Positions 1 through 12,484 are shown, counted from the first letter of the stretch. The stretch: DNA of 64,000 nucleotides from Lentinus brumalis (GCA_001792895.1 MARA01000008.1:1450008-1514007), one strand, 5' to 3'. The notes: a model not told the origin generated them from the letters alone. Numbers and translations: made by a program.

Positions 1-1
1 G

Positions 2-417
2 TTTTTGATGAAACTGAACAATGAGACGGTCACCGTCGAGCTCAAGAACGGCTCGGTGATCCATGGCACGATCACGGGTACGCTTCTCGCATCTCAGTAC
101 TCTAGTCCCTGACAACTCACTGCGTGCATGTGTGGGGTGTAGGTGTTGACATGCAAATGAACACGCATCTAAAGACTGTCAAAATGACCGCACGCAACCG
201 CGAGCCGACGTCCCTCGACACGCTCTCGATCCGCGGGAACAACATCCGCTACTTCGTGCTGCCCGACGCGCTGCCGCTGGACACGCTGCTCGTGGACGAC
301 GCACCGAAACCGAAGAACAGGAAGAAGGACGACGCGCGCGGGAGGGGACGCGGGCGTGGGGGCGGCGACCGTGGCCGGGGTCGTGGACGCGGACGGGGGC
401 GGGGACGGGGCTTCTAG
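2..417 (+). CDS. SMD1: Small nuclear ribonucleoprotein Sm D1 (5' partial)
   Basis: Core spliceosomal Sm protein; SmD1 pairs with SmD2 in the heptameric ring on U1, U2, U4 and U5 snRNAs. Only the gene's 3' part is in the window. Coding exons seen: 2-77 and 143-417, with a 65-bp GT/AG intron (78-142) splitting the glycine codon of the ITG-VD junction. The first exon reads [17 protein letters not shown], the second continues with [10 protein letters not shown] and the hallmark [13 protein letters not shown] of Sm motif 2. The C-terminus is an RG-repeat tail (GRGRGRGRG), normally symmetrically dimethylated in this family. Only the first few residues of the protein are missing to the left. Family assignment is very secure. 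Confidence 0.97.
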
Positions 418-1026
418 GCTGCATGGATGTGTGTATAAGATCTTCTCGTCTTCCCGCTGTTTCTGTCCCCCTACGCACCATCGTTGCTTTGTACTACTAG
501 CTCAGCATCCTCCGCTCGGCGATGAGGCCATCGCAATGAGAGCAGTTTCACCTTCCGTGAGTCGTGCGGCCCGGCGACAACTGACGTTCATGTTCGGACA
601 TGTCTGTGTACTTACCATATAGCTCAGCCTGCAGAGGTTCATGTGCATATCGGAGCCAGGTAGCTGGTCTTGCTGATCATACCATGGGCTGAACAGATGT
701 GAGCATAGTACCCCACTGGTTCCGTGTGACTTCAGCCTAACTCATTATCAGGCTCTGTGTGCCTGTCGATGCCAGCAATGTAAGGTCGTCACGACGCGAG
801 CACTGTTCACTTTCGCAACTTCGCAAGGTAACCGTGGCGGCGGCTAATTCATTGTGAGTCACGCTGCCTAATTGGGACTGTGGGTCACGGTGACTCTGAC
901 GTAACTCGGCCGGTGCCGAAGTCCGCGGAGCTGCCTGCAGGCGTCCTCCTGTCTGCAACCTCTGCCACCATCCCTATCCTCTCCCGTTGCACTCACCACT
1001 ACATCTACCCCTCAGACTACTCAACC
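418..1026. other. Intergenic, SmD1 3' UTR to next gene
   Basis: No coherent coding signal; short open frames here have no recognisable composition. It should hold the SmD1 3' UTR and terminator and the promoter of the gene starting at 1027. No TATA-like or other distinctive site stands out. Confidence 0.5.
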
Positions 1027-3604
1027 ATGGCACCTAAATACTCCAAGAAGAAGGCCAAGTTCACATACGCCGAACGTAAGCATTGCATCCACTATTCGCA
1101 GCGACCATGCCGTCCATGCTCATCGCGACCGACGCCGTCGATCCAGGCGTTCTCGGTGCTCTTTCTGAAATCCAGAAAGATCATCGCAAGCATGCAGTGC
1201 ATATGGCAACACTACGGGCACAAAGTGAGTCCGAACAGTCTCGGTCGCCCGGTGGTTTGGGCGCTGACTCCTCGAATCGCAGTCCGAAAGACAGCCGATG
1301 CACGTAAGGATCGTCTCGGTCCGCAATGGTCGACCTGGGTATCTCGGACTGTACAAAGACTGGTCAGTGCTCGTGTACCTGGTACTCGTTTCTACTAACT
1401 ACGGTATAGGCCGACGATGGTATCCTTGACACTTCTGACCCTCATGGCAACGTCACCTTCACCCCCGACGCGAAGAAAACGTATGTTCTTTGTCGTCGGC
1501 TCCAGTGTCGTTGGTTTCACCTCTCATGCTCATGTTCACCCCAGTATCACTACAGTCCGTCGCGAGTCGCTTGCCCAGGCACGAGTCCAGCTATGGAGCA
1601 CAAGATCTGGAAAGACGTCACTAGACGTCTCTCCACCGTTGGTGTCAAGCGCCCCAGAAGGTCATCGGGTATGGGTGTACTTGATGACGAAGCTCGGCCC
1701 AGGAAGAGACAAGCTCGCAAGTCCCTTTCAGGTCTGACTAAGGCAGAGGTACGTCTTGCGCATCGTAGCCCGTCGGCTGAGTGATGCTGACAAGAATTGC
1801 TCAGCTGGAAGCGGAACTCAAGGCAGCCCTACAGAGGCTCGACGAGGCAGAAGAGCGGCAGGCCAGTGACGCGCAAGACGACCTTGAAGAGCTCCGCGAT
1901 GAGCTGAAGAGGCGGGAAGAGGAGTTGGAGCAGTTGCGCGATGAACTAGACCGCCTGAAGGACAACGACCAGACTGCTCGACGTGAAACGATCGGAACGG
2001 TCGCTCGTTTCCTTACTCCACCTCCGTTGGTATCAGCTCCTTGTTCTTCCAGTGTGGCACTGACTTTGGACATTGCGACAGGACCCACGCGTCGGAATTA
2101 TCCACTCCAAGCACTAGTCGCACACCAGCCGCTGCTCGCCGACACGTTTCCGCATATGGCGTCACACGTACTTTATCTGGATCTCTCATCTCTAACCTTA
2201 CGAAGAGACCAACTCCGGAGCCGAGCGAGTCTGGCTCCCACGATGCCGGAATTGAGGATATGATTGTTGACGATGCTTATGAACGACCGTCGTCTCCGCA
2301 CTACCCACTGGAAGACGGTCATGACACTACTTTCAACCGCAGCCTGGAGACTCCGCAAAGCTCGCCTGTGCACGCCAACCTCGGCGAGCTTGACGTTGAT
2401 GCGGACACCCGGCACGAACATGACGACAGGAATGCTGAGGTTCGTCTCCAAGCTTATTTCCGAGGCATCACCGATTGACTTTTGGTGGCGCAGATCGTTT
2501 CTTTGAAGAACGAGATCGAAGCACAAGCTTCGCAACTCCAGCAGCTGCGCGATGACCAGGCACGCTTGCTCGTGGAGCGCGACGAGCTGCGCGTATCGAA
2601 CGGTGATTTCGAACGCACCATCGCCCAACTGCAGGACACTGTCGCAGCCGTTCGCAAGGAGCTCTCCCATGCCAAGGACGAGATAGCGTCGAAGTCTGCT
2701 GAGCTGCAGCAGGCCCTGGACACCGTTAACGTCCTTCGTACGTCACACGCACAGGCTGTCTCCGAAGCCTCAGAATACGCGCGAGAGGCGGCGGCCTTGA
2801 AGTCCAGTTTCACAGAGCTCCAATTGACTCAGGACCAACTGCGCTCCCAACTCGAGGACGCGGCGGCCGATGCTGCGGACTTGCGCGCACGAGTGGTTAC
2901 GGAGGAGGCTTCCCGTCGGAGTGCGGAGTCCCTGCTCGTGGCGACGACGGAGGAGCGGGACAGGCTGCTTGCCGACGTTGCCGACAAGACCGCGCTGCTC
3001 GCGACAACCACGGGCGAGCTGCAGCAGGCGCGACAGGCTACCGATGACGCTCGTCGTCAGATTGGCAGGCTGGAGGCCCTGCGGGAGAGTGACGTTGCTG
3101 CTCACCTCGCGGAGAGGTCGGCCTTGGAGAGTCGCTTGGAAACTTCGCAGAACGAGGCTGCTCGACTCCAGACGGAGGTTGAGGGACTTAGCTCCGAGCT
3201 CTCGACCCTCTCGGAGAAACTATCGTCGGTCGTCTCCGAGCGGAACCAGCTGATGAAGGTCGTGGAGGAACAGACTGCGCGTGCATCTCGGTTGGAGGAA
3301 GAGCTGTCAGTGGCGTTGGACGATGTCCGGGACGCCGAGGAGGAGATTGAGGAGCTCAGGCAAGCGAAGACGGCGGACGAAGCTAGCATCCAGAGTCTGA
3401 AGGAGGTGCTGGTGCGTCTGCGGCAGGTGCAGTTGGCTGCGGTGGAGGAGGTTAACAACAAGGTGCGTGAGAGTTCGGCAGCGTCTGGTGACCGGAAGAA
3501 GCTCACGACGTCCATTGACTTCGCAGATGATTGTAACGCAGACCGCTCCCACTCCTGACCATCGCCGCCGGAGCAGCATCGCGCCTCGTCAGAGTATCAT
3601 GTAA
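1027..3604 (+). CDS. Predicted winged-helix and coiled-coil protein
   Basis: Family not recognised. Phase-consistent GT/AG splicing gives exons 1027-1075, 1147-1224, 1283-1362, 1410-1480, 1556-1748, 1805-1999, 2053-2439, 2494-3462 and 3527-3604. Start: MAPKYSKKK, a basic N-terminus. Residues about 15-90 are helical with a winged-helix look: a VLGALSEIQKDHRKH helix, a GPQWSTWVSRTVQRLADDG helix pair, then a short GNVTFTPDAKK hairpin. A basic segment (KRPRR, RPRKRQARK) suggests a nuclear localisation signal. Heptad coiled coils follow: about 60 residues in exon 6 (LEELRDELKRREEELEQL) and almost all of exon 8. The last exon adds a short basic tail ending RQSIM. Likely a nuclear structural, DNA-associated protein; that role is inference. 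Exon 1 to exon 2 is the least certain junction. Confidence 0.75.
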
Positions 3605-3994
3605 AGGTATCTACTTATTGTTGCGGATGGGAATGACGGCACACACGGTATTGTACCTGCGGCAGATCTAGTGTATCATATGTTCTACGTTGCTCTGTTA
3701 TTTTCGCATGCTCTGACATTTAGGCGCATCTATTCGCTCACGGACATAAGATGGCTGCACAGCAGGCACGAAATATAGTTCTATCACATTCAAGGCTCGG
3801 TGACCTGGAGATGGTGTCATTGGGACGAGCGCTGCGATAAAGGTACTTGCCACGAGGTCGAGCCCGCGATCTCGCGTGGTCGGATTCCGAACGAGTGAGT
3901 GGATTAGTACAGGCAGGGTACGTTGCCTTGACAAATTGTCACCTTGGACTATCTCTCTCACAGCGGCGTTCACGAACTCTCGACATCAACCTCG
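3605..3994. other. Intergenic
   Basis: Between two same-strand genes. Short open frames only, with no recognisable protein. Possible promoter of the following gene. Confidence 0.4.
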
Positions 3995-5297
3995 ATGACC
4001 ACCCAGGTTCGTATCGGCGCTGGTTCGCCTGAACGTCCCCTGGTAACATAGCTTGACCGCGATCCCCGACATCGCCATGACCGTGACTGGGTATGTTCCT
4101 GGTCCTCGGCGATAACGGTTTGTCATAACCTGCTGCATCGTGTCGCGTTCCGTTCGGTGCGCCTCAGGTCATGGTGGGGAGCATGCCACTTGCCATGACA
4201 ATGCGGGTGTGGATCTAGATGCCCGGCGGTCATGGAAATACTCGCTTGTTCCGTCAAGACGACGAGCTCACCCAGTTCACAGATGTAACGTGCCCCAAGC
4301 GCACACAGACCCAGTTTCTTCCCAAGTGGCACTTCTCTGCGGCCTCAGTTGGGTCGGGATGCTGGAGCTTACCGGTCATTTAAGAAGCCACAAGGAGTGA
4401 GGAGTTCTTCCGCACATTCAGAGCTCCCAGCTGCGTCCGACCGTTCGATGTTCCGTTTGCCTACACATCTCGAGTCCTTGGTTCCGCCCCCCGGGACCAG
4501 GTCCCGCAGTCTTCCCCCTGGCGGGGCTCGATCGTCCTGCCGGCGTCATCCCCCCATCCCGCTGCCAGGCCGCGCGAGATCCGAGTCACTGCCGCGGAAA
4601 TAGAGAATGATAAGTAGGTTCTATCTCGGATCTATCCCTGCGCTCCCGAGTGTGTTTACTTACTGCGCGCCCGACGCACAAGTAGCCAGCAGGAAAACTG
4701 GCCAAAACACTTCCAGCTGCATGTCATCCGGCGCAGAGGCGTGCTCCGCGAGGTGCAGGCCTGGCTTGCTCAAGTCCAGCGAGGACAGCTTGCGCGCTGC
4801 ATGCTCATGCCCGATCGACTCCCCGAACAAGCTGCGTCGCGGGAGAACCAGGCACTCTTCGAGTCCTTTGCGGCCCAACTGCTCGAAGAGGAAATCGTGA
4901 GTACTCAGACATGGTCTGTTGCCCCGAGAACACTCACACATAAGTGTCTATCTTTCAGGTCGCGCTCGCCCCATGGAGCGTGCCCGAACAGCTCCCCGGA
5001 GGTATTATCCTCTATCCTACGTCGACAACCCGTGCGCTTCTCGTCGGTGTAGTCCTCTTGAACAGCGGCTTCCCTGAATTCCTTCTGGGTTCGGCTTCGC
5101 CAAACGCGCTAATGGGCGTGTCCCCCCACAACCCCTCGGGTCAGGCGCAGAACATGGCCATGTTCAACAGAACCCAGCCGTTCCAGCCAAGCCCCTTCGA
5201 CCCCGCGCCGCCGAACATCGCCTCATCTTCGCGTTATCCCGCCACCGGCAGTGGGTATGACGCTTCGCGGAGCAGGTCTGGCCGAAGCAGCGGTTAA
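3995..5297 (+). CDS. Beta-barrel protein, possibly Mediator subunit 25-like
   Basis: Exons consistent in phase: 4219-4352, 4395-4613, 4686-4896 and 4959-5297. Upstream mini-exons 3995-4006 and 4052-4090 would add an N-terminus (MTTQ then LDRDPRHRHDRDW), so the start is either ATG 3995 or ATG 4219. The central 180 residues alternate strands and helices: WRGSI, REIRVTAAEIEND, WPKHFQLHVIRRR, then an amphipathic helix, then PGGIILYPTSTTRALLVGVV and LLNSGFPEFL. This order resembles the ACID/SPOC-type barrel at the C-terminus of Mediator subunit 25, but I rely on fold-like pattern only. The tail is low-complexity Pro/Ser/Asn (QPFQPSPFDPAPP) ending in RSRSGRSSG. Function is therefore tentative. Confidence 0.5.
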
Positions 5298-5816
5298 TCT
5301 CCGCGGAAGTCGCTGAGGCTCCAAGTCTCTGTACGTGGGCAGGAGCACGTTATGCGAAGTGTCCTGAACCTTCTCTGTCCTCTTTCTCGCTTCTCGCTTT
5401 ACGTGCCGTTATTTCTGTCCGTTCCCATAGATCGTCGAGCCTTAATTCTGACCTTCCTGCTCTGTAGCCATTTCCGTACTTCCGCCCTTACTCCGTTGTA
5501 TCGATACCGGCCTTCCTCACCCGCAGACGCACCTCGTCAGTTACCCACAGCGGACTCCTTCGAACCTTGCGTTCCTCCCCTTGTATCACTAGCACCAGTT
5601 TTGTTCTCTTCGCGCTCGTGTTTTCGGCTGATCCAGAGCTTCGTAGCCTATGCATATACCACTGTTGTGAAAGAACCCTGGAATACATACAATGACAACA
5701 TGGAAGGACTCGGAGAGATAGCGTAGCTGACGGGCGTCGATGAAACGGGAAAAGGTGAGGGAGAATAGCGGATACGCCGATGCCTACATTCATCACCCAC
5801 ACAACTCGCAGGACGT
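5298..5816. other. Convergent intergenic spacer
   Basis: Lies between the 3' ends of the plus-strand gene ending at 5297 and the kinesin ending at 5817. Open frames here are hydrophobic and pyrimidine-driven, without family features. Expected to hold both 3' UTRs. Confidence 0.5.
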
Positions 5817-8660
5817 CTATTCCTCGGCTTTGGCCACCCGCCGCTTCTTCGGAGGCGTCGCAGTCTCCTCATCCTCGGACTTCATCCGCCGCTTCCCAGG
5901 ACTCCTGCGCACCTCCGCGTTCTCTTTGCCTGAGGCGTCGTCCTCTCCTTCCTCTGGAACAGCGTCGCACTCCGAAGTCGCCTTGTGCTTGCGCCTCCCA
6001 CCGTTCTTCGTGCGCTCGCGCTTCGACTGCGAGCCAGAGCGACGCGGCTTCTTGGGGGAGGTCTTCCATGGGCGGTTGTTTCTGACGGCCCATTCCAGCT
6101 CGATAATCCTGTTGAGTGCGACCCGATGCCAGAAGCGTTCGTGCGATCCCGGAGCACCCATGGCCGTGCATCACCGCAAGGAGACGGGTGGACACGCGGA
6201 CAGGGAGGTGGAGGATGCGAGGGAACGTGGCATTGGACGCAGACGGACATGGTGAGATACCGTACATATCAGACACCAGGAGCAAAGAATATCCACCTGT
6301 CTTTGAGCTTGACGTTGTCCGGGACGTACGACTCTGCCTTGCGGTACAGGTCAAGGGCGACCTCAAGGTTGTTCCTGAGAGGGAGAGTGAGTGCCAAGAA
6401 TGTGTGAGCAAGCCATTCCCCGTACCGAAACAGAGAAGACGCACTTGTTAGACTGCGAACGCGCGAGCGCAACGTACGCGCGTCCGGTCTTCTTCCGGGA
6501 GACGGGCGAGAGGGCATCGGCGAGGTGTACGGCGGTCTTGTTCGCGCGTTCGCTATGCATAAGCACTCGTCAGTCGGTACGCCGGCTCGCCGGACTGCAG
6601 AACAGATCGCACAATCTGGCCTCGAGCTCGTCCAGCCGGCGCTTGAGCTCGTCATCGTGGCTGTCGCGGGACGACTTGAGCAAGGGCGTGAGCAGCCCAG
6701 ACGGGAGCGACTGCAGGCTGGAGTCTTGCGAACGCGATTCTTCTTGCATGCTTGCGCTGCGCGACGCTTCTGCCGCGGCTTCCTCCTCTTCGCGCCGCTG
6801 TCGCTCGCGTGCACGTTCTTCCTCGAGACGGCGGGCGACTTCCAGTTCGACTGCTTTCGCGATCTGGAAGACGGGTGAACATGTGAGCAATATAGATCTG
6901 CGCGGGAGACGTACTCTCATGTTGATCTCTTCTTCCGTCAGATGTACCGGCAACGGAGGCGCTTGATGCTTGACCATTGTTGCGGGTGGTAGGAGACTGC
7001 GGGCATCAACGATCTCGACGGCGGACGGCCGAGGAGCTCGAGACGGACGCGGACCGGGCAAGCGCGAGGGGCCAGGAATCGCATTGGGCAGGAGAGATTG
7101 CCTGCCAGAGGGAGCTGGAAGGGGGATAGTTGATCTTGAAGGACCTGGTACGGGGATGGTGGCTTGTTGATTGACAACAGGCTTGTTCTGGATGTTCTTC
7201 GACCGGACAGCAAAACTGCGATATGTAAGCCAAGAGCAACACCGCAAGTATGACGATATCGCTTACTTCAACGTATTAAGGGTATCTTGCCGGAACTTGG
7301 TGCCGGGTGCGAGGTTGCAGATGAGGAGACCCTCGGAACTACCTCCGAGGGCGTCTTGGAGTATGCGAGTCAGTTTGGAGTTGCGGTAGGGTATACGACT
7401 CTGGAAAGATATTGGTGATTAAGCAGACGCAGCCAAACGGGCAGACGTACCGCGCCAGAGTTAAGAGCATGGACGACTTGACCAAGGACGCTGAGGGATT
7501 TGTTGATTGCAGCGGATTCGGCCATACGCGCTGCATCGTTGCCAGTGTGCTGTGGGGACTGTGAGCGACTATCAAGACCATTTGTGTGGCATTGGTGGCT
7601 ACCTTGTTGTTCTCGGACCCTGCAAGATCCACGAGATTGAGTTTGCCGGAGAGAGCTATGTGTGAGCGTTAGTGACCTGACACCACAACCTCAACAGTCG
7701 GAACGCTGCGGGTAGCGAAGTCCCGCGAATGCACTCACTCATGTTGTGTACGGGATCGACGACGGAGACATGCAGGGTGAGGATGGCATGCGAGCGGGAA
7801 GACACGGAGTTGAGGTTGGTTGAGCTGACGGATCGTTGCTTGTTGGCGCTTCTACAGAAGAGTATGGGGTGAGCGAGAGGAAAGGAGAAGCAAGGAGAAC
7901 GCACTGACGTGAACAACTTATCGAAGTCTTGAAGTGTGTTGACTGGGACGATGGAGAGGTTGGCCACGAAGACTTGACCGAACTCGTTCTCTCGGACGGG
8001 AAGTTTGGCAGCCTTGACGAACGCTGGTATCACAGTACGACTAATGGAGGAGATCTTAGCTCACCGTGTCCCTGTCGACCAACAGATCGTACACCTCGTC
8101 CTTGTAGATCTCCATGTACGAGACTTGAATAGACGATTGGTAACGCAAGGAAGCCGTCCGCGTGAATATGTCCTTGCGTGATCATGAGGAAAGAGGGGCA
8201 TGCGCGAGTGCTGCGACTCACTTGGACTGCTCGAGGGATGATGCCGGGTTGATCTTTGTTGCCCTGCATTGTGTGGGTTTTCCCTGAGGATGTGACACCA
8301 TATGCGAAGACGGTAACCGTCTGCAGCACAGTCAACGCAAGCGCAGGTAGAGAGGGATGCTGGCGTACTATGCCGGAGAATGCGAGTTCAATGAGCGGTT
8401 GAACGTCACGCTCGAAGATCTCCTCTTGCGTTGAAAACTCGTCGTAGCAAGACGAAAAGCTGCTGCCGGCGTAGGTCATAATTCTTGTAAAAAGTACAAA
8501 TCACGTACGGATACTTGAAGGTTTGGGAGGGGTCGCGAGGGTTGTCTACGCAGATTGCAGAGCCGGCGTCGGTGCGGACGAGACGGATAGCCTTGTCATG
8601 TTGCTCTCCGGGGATGGCGGGACGGAGGCGGGCGGCGATGCGTACCCTGGAGTAAGACAT
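5817..8660 (-). CDS. Kinesin motor protein with basic C-terminus
   Basis: Microtubule plus-end-type motor with an N-terminal motor domain. ATG at 8658-8660 (MSYSRVRIAARLRP). The exon 1/2 junction joins FKYP to SFSSCYDEF in phase. Motor motifs in order: P-loop VFAYGVTSSGKTHTMQG (about 8265-8312; a Val-Thr-Ser variant of the usual GQTGSGKT), switch I NLNSVSSRSHAI (about 7780-7820), switch II LVDLAGSE (about 7610-7635), then INKSLSVLGQVVHAL and IPYRNSKLTRILQDALGG. After the motor come a Pro-rich linker, an Arg/Glu-rich helix (RRLEEERARERQRREEE), a helical segment with LALTLPLRNNLEVALDLYRKAESYVPDN that looks TPR-like, and a basic tail with KKPRRSGSQSKRER and PPKKRRV, probable nuclear signals. Many introns; stop TAG at 5817-5819. 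A nuclear/mitotic kinesin, perhaps kinesin-10-like, is a reasonable but unproven subfamily. Confidence 0.88.
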
Positions 8661-8896
8661 CGAGCGGAGACAAAACCCGACAACGACGCGGTCAGTATCA
8701 GCGGCGGGCGGGGGCGGACGGAGGGGCAGCGGGCGGGCGTCGACGTACTGGGATCTGAAACCACCGCGTACCAACCGTGGGTACATACCCACGTGATCGC
8801 GTAATCGGCGCCTGTCTCGGCAGCTCGTGCCCCGGCCGTCTGCTCCGTCCTCAAGCCCGCCACCTCAAGCCGACGTCAAGACCCCGTTCAACGACC
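8661..8896. promoter_or_regulatory. Divergent promoter, kinesin and eL8
   Basis: 236 bp separate the divergent start codons of the kinesin (8660, minus) and eL8 (8897, plus). The half next to eL8 is C-rich (CCCGCCACCTCAAGCC), as is common upstream of fungal ribosomal protein genes. No specific factor site is claimed. Confidence 0.4.
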
Positions 8897-10275
8897 ATGG
8901 TAAGCACATCCACGGCGTCGACGCACGTCGTCGTGCATTCGGAGCTGCGGAGAGTCCTGTCTCAGCGAGGGAAATAGGATGGATGGTGCGTACTGTCCTC
9001 GGATGAAGTCCCCCTGCAGTCTAACCTTGGCATGTTCCCTCAGACAGGACACTCTTGCAATAGCAATCATCACTCTGCTGAGCCGATTTCCTCGTGAGAT
9101 CGGCGACGATGCATGATTATGCTGGGCTCATATCTGCTGTCTTCTCGGACGGCGGATGTGAGCGTTAGAGCTCCGAGTGCACAGCGACGGCCGCGGCTTT
9201 CATGTTGCATAGTGCCATGCTTACAGCCTCGTCTCAATGACCAGCCCAAGGCCACCAAAGGTTCCGGCAAGAAGCCCGCCCCCGCCCCTTACGGCGCCAG
9301 CAAGGGCTCCTCGAAGGTCCAGAAGAACCCCCTCTTCGAGTCGCGGCCGAAGAACTTTGGTATCGGTGAGTCACGTTCCCCGCCCAGCGTAGCTGCTAGA
9401 ATCCCGACGCGTGTGTCCATTCTCCAGGCCAGGACATCCAGCCGAAGCAGGACCTCACCCGCTTCGTCAAGTGGCCGGAATACGTTCGCCTTCAGCGCCA
9501 GAAGGTAATCCTCAGCCAGCGCCTCAAGGTTCCCCCCGCCATCGCGCAGTTCTCGCACACCCTCGACAAAAACACCGCTACCCAGCTGTTCAAGCTGCTG
9601 AACAAGTACGTTGGAATCAATCTAGATCCGCATACCGCATGCTCATCATATCCAGGTACCGTCCCGAGACGAAGCAGGAGAAGAAGGCTCGTCTTGACGC
9701 TCTCGCCAAGGCGACCGCCGAGGACAAGGAGGCCCAGGCCAAGGTAAGCTTTATGCGAATCGTCTTCCCCGCGTGTCTGACAGTGCGCGTCAAGGACTCG
9801 AAGAAGCCCCTCTTTGTCAAGTACGGCCTCAACCACACCGTCGCCCTCATTGAGGCCAAGAAGGCATCTCTCGTCGTCATTGCCCACGATGTCGATCCCA
9901 TTGAGCTCGTCGTCTTCCTCCCCGCCCTCTGCCGCAAGATGGGTGTCCCTTACGTCATCGTGAAGGGCAAGGCCCGTCTCGGTACGGTCGTTCACAAGAA
10001 GACCGCCGCCGTCCTCTGCGTCCAGGATGTGAAGAGCGAGGACCAGCGTGAGCTCGCCACTCTCATCAGTGCGGCGAAGGCCAACTTGTACGTGTCTTCA
10101 CTAGTTTATCAGGCCACCGTAAGACTGACAAGGGGATTGTAGCACCGACAAGTACGAGGAGCAGCGCCGCCAGTGGGGTGGAGGTCTGCGTGGCGCGAAG
10201 TCGACCCAGATGCTTCGCAAGCGGGCCAAGGCCGCTGGCCAGACTCTGTCCGTCGCGAACGCGTCCAAGCTCTGA
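8897..10275 (+). CDS. RPL8: 60S ribosomal protein eL8 (L7a/L8)
   Basis: Large-subunit ribosomal protein. Exons: 8897-8899 (the ATG alone), 9245-9365, 9428-9605, 9656-9743, 9795-10087 and 10143-10275, giving 271 residues, close to the usual 256-266. The start exon is a lone ATG followed by a 345-bp first intron, the longest in this host segment. Diagnostic stretches: [58 protein letters not shown], then the L7Ae-type RNA-binding core [20 protein letters not shown] and [19 protein letters not shown], and the end [14 protein letters not shown]. All junctions keep phase. The gene appears intact. Confidence 0.97.
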
Positions 10276-11757
10276 GTGGCTTTTACGGTTCGGCGTGTAG
10301 GTCTGACACGGAGAGCGCGACAGAGGACACAGCAGATAGGGTGTACATACTCACGGCCACCTGTGTTACATTTGTATGCCCGTGCGATCTCATAGCATCA
10401 CAGCAGGCCCGGAAAGTAATGAGACGTCAGAGTGTTCTTTCGACACCTGTCAATCTTCCGGGTCAATAATTTGATTGTAGTCCATGCTTCAAGCGTTCAA
10501 CCCCGACAAAACCTCGGGCGACTCGAGCGATTATTGTGGTTTGTATCTGTATCGTTTCGTCCATTTCCGTACGCACCGGGCGGATACGACCTGCCTGGTC
10601 ACTTATACGAGCTAGGCCGTATCCCGTCGGATATTTTAGACGGATAAAAACACCAACAGACAACAAAGCTCGGAAGAATGAGCATCTAAGAGATATGGCA
10701 CGGATTCAGCAACCTTGGGACCCACTATACACAGATACGAGGAAAAACAATTTATTACTGCTAGCTAGTACAGGTACATAGACTACACCACCGGATGAAG
10801 CCAGAGGTTGACACAGGGTGTGAAGCGGCACATACTGTAAACATATTCAAATAGATCTTGCGCGGCGGCGCGTATCAATCCAACATGTAATAAGTATTGG
10901 TCCTTAACCTCGCCCTCGTATCGTTTCAACTCGGAGTGTACACTGCACCATGTCCTTGATCTGAACTCCTCATGGCAATGTCTGTCCAGCCCAGAAACCA
11001 TATGCATACCACCTTCATTGCTTTTCTGTCCTCCCTCCCGCTGCAGAGTCCTCGACCACCTGCCCTAAATATGTCACATGATGGAATGCTCAGCTGGCAC
11101 TTTAACTTAGCAGTTTTTTGTCATCGTCGTCTCTGCCTCCTCCTCCTCAGCCTCCTCCTCGTTGCCGTTGTTGTACCGCCAACTAGCCGGGACTTCCGAT
11201 ACATCAAGCAAGCCATGGCAAGACAATCTCTCTCTGTCACACTGCTGGGTTGGACCTTCTCGGGCTCATCTTGCTCACCTGCCCGCCTCTCTCTCACCTG
11301 CTCACTCGCCGGCCTCTAGTTTGGTCCCTCTCTGTCTCTTTTGCCATGTGGTTCACCTCGTCTTTGTCTTCCTCGTACATCACACTGTCTTCCGCTACAT
11401 CATCTCTATCCACCTCTGTCAACCACACCATCTTCATCTCTGTAAAGCACAGACGGTCGTCTCACACCTAAGGCTAGAGTCGTTCAAGACCTATAGATTA
11501 GGTGAACATATACTAGCGGTAGGGCGGTGAGAAGATGCCCTTCTCACTGCACCTCAAGCAGGATATACAATAGGAACTGTACAGTAGGTGCAGCCACTAT
11601 CTTGTACAGTAGTAGATCGTGATTATGCAAGCAGTCAGCGTCTATCTAATCGCGGGCGCTCCAAACTGATGTACATCCGTTACATCCTCCCCCTCTAGGC
11701 CGAGCCCCGGCCGTATGCAGAGCTCCAACATGTCGAGGATGTCGACGTGTTGAGGGA
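10276..11757. other. Gene-poor stretch after eL8
   Basis: About 1.5 kb with no coding signal I can support. The first part should contain the eL8 3' UTR. 11100-11440 is strongly pyrimidine-rich (CTCCTCCTCAGCCTCCTCC and similar). This stretch marks the change from the compact host segment to the transposon-rich one. Confidence 0.45.
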
Positions 11758-12470
11758 CTAAGCATCGGGAGAGGTCGTCGATGGGCCAGCTGCTCCTCCG
11801 GATCCCTGAGACTCGTCCATCTCCACGTTGTGCATGGCGGTGTAGTCCTTCTCGGGGATGGCAAGCACACGGTCGTCACGGGGAATGCGAGTGGCGTACG
11901 ACTCGCGCTTGATGTCGTCGAGGTTGCGGGGGATGGTGCGGAAGAAGGTGACCCCGACGGGCAGCCCCTCGAGATGCGCACGCGTGTTCTGGGCGTAGGT
12001 GTACAGCACCGGGTGGAGCTTGCGGAACAACGAGTGCACGTGCGAGGTGACCCAGGCAGCGATGTGGTCGTAGCAGAGTTCGCGGCAATCATGAGGGTAT
12101 GGTGCCGGCTCCTCCAAGAGGAGACGGTGGTATCCGCGGACCGAGATGATCCACACGAGGGTGCCGTCGATCGAGAGGAGCTCGACGAGACCGCGGAAGA
12201 AGGCTGACTCGCCAAAGTGTTCCACCTTGCCATCAGGGATAACGGGGAGGATCATGGCTGTTACGACTGATCATCGAGGGAGATCAGGGAGGACTCACGA
12301 GACGAGCAGGGGCGTCGACGAGCACTTGTGCAGTGAGAGCGGAGCAATGCTCGACGATCAGGGCTGGGGACAAGATGTATTGAGAGAGGTATCTACAGAG
12401 CGAAGTACAGCTTGGCTTACCTGGGGACAAGAGGTCGAAACTGAGGGTCCCCAGGTAGCGCTGGTGGTCT
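11758..12470 (-). CDS. Hypothetical protein
   Basis: Not recognised. The best-supported exon is 11758-12255, reading from VIPDGKVEHFGESAFFRGL through VWIISVRGYHRLLLEEPAP, a Cys/His pair (HDCRELCYDH), VTSHVHSLFRKLHPVLYTY and FFRTIPRNLDDIKRESYATR to an acidic Ser/Gly tail ending STTSPDA. Upstream minus-strand sequence to about 12470 (VEHCSALTAQVLVDAPARL) is open and probably forms one or two more exons, but I could not fix their borders. The composition is that of a real soluble protein. It lies beside the DIRS-like element and could be a host gene or old cargo. Confidence 0.45.
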
Positions 12471-12484
12471 TATATACATGAGGG

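Noticed and set aside
1076..1101. A 26-bp intron in the winged-helix gene
   Set aside because: A 71-bp intron ending at 1146 has the same phase, a normal length, and gives a better helix (YAERVLGALSEIQ).
5352..5726. 124-codon plus-strand frame
   Set aside because: Pyrimidine-driven composition in a convergent intergenic spacer, no family features.
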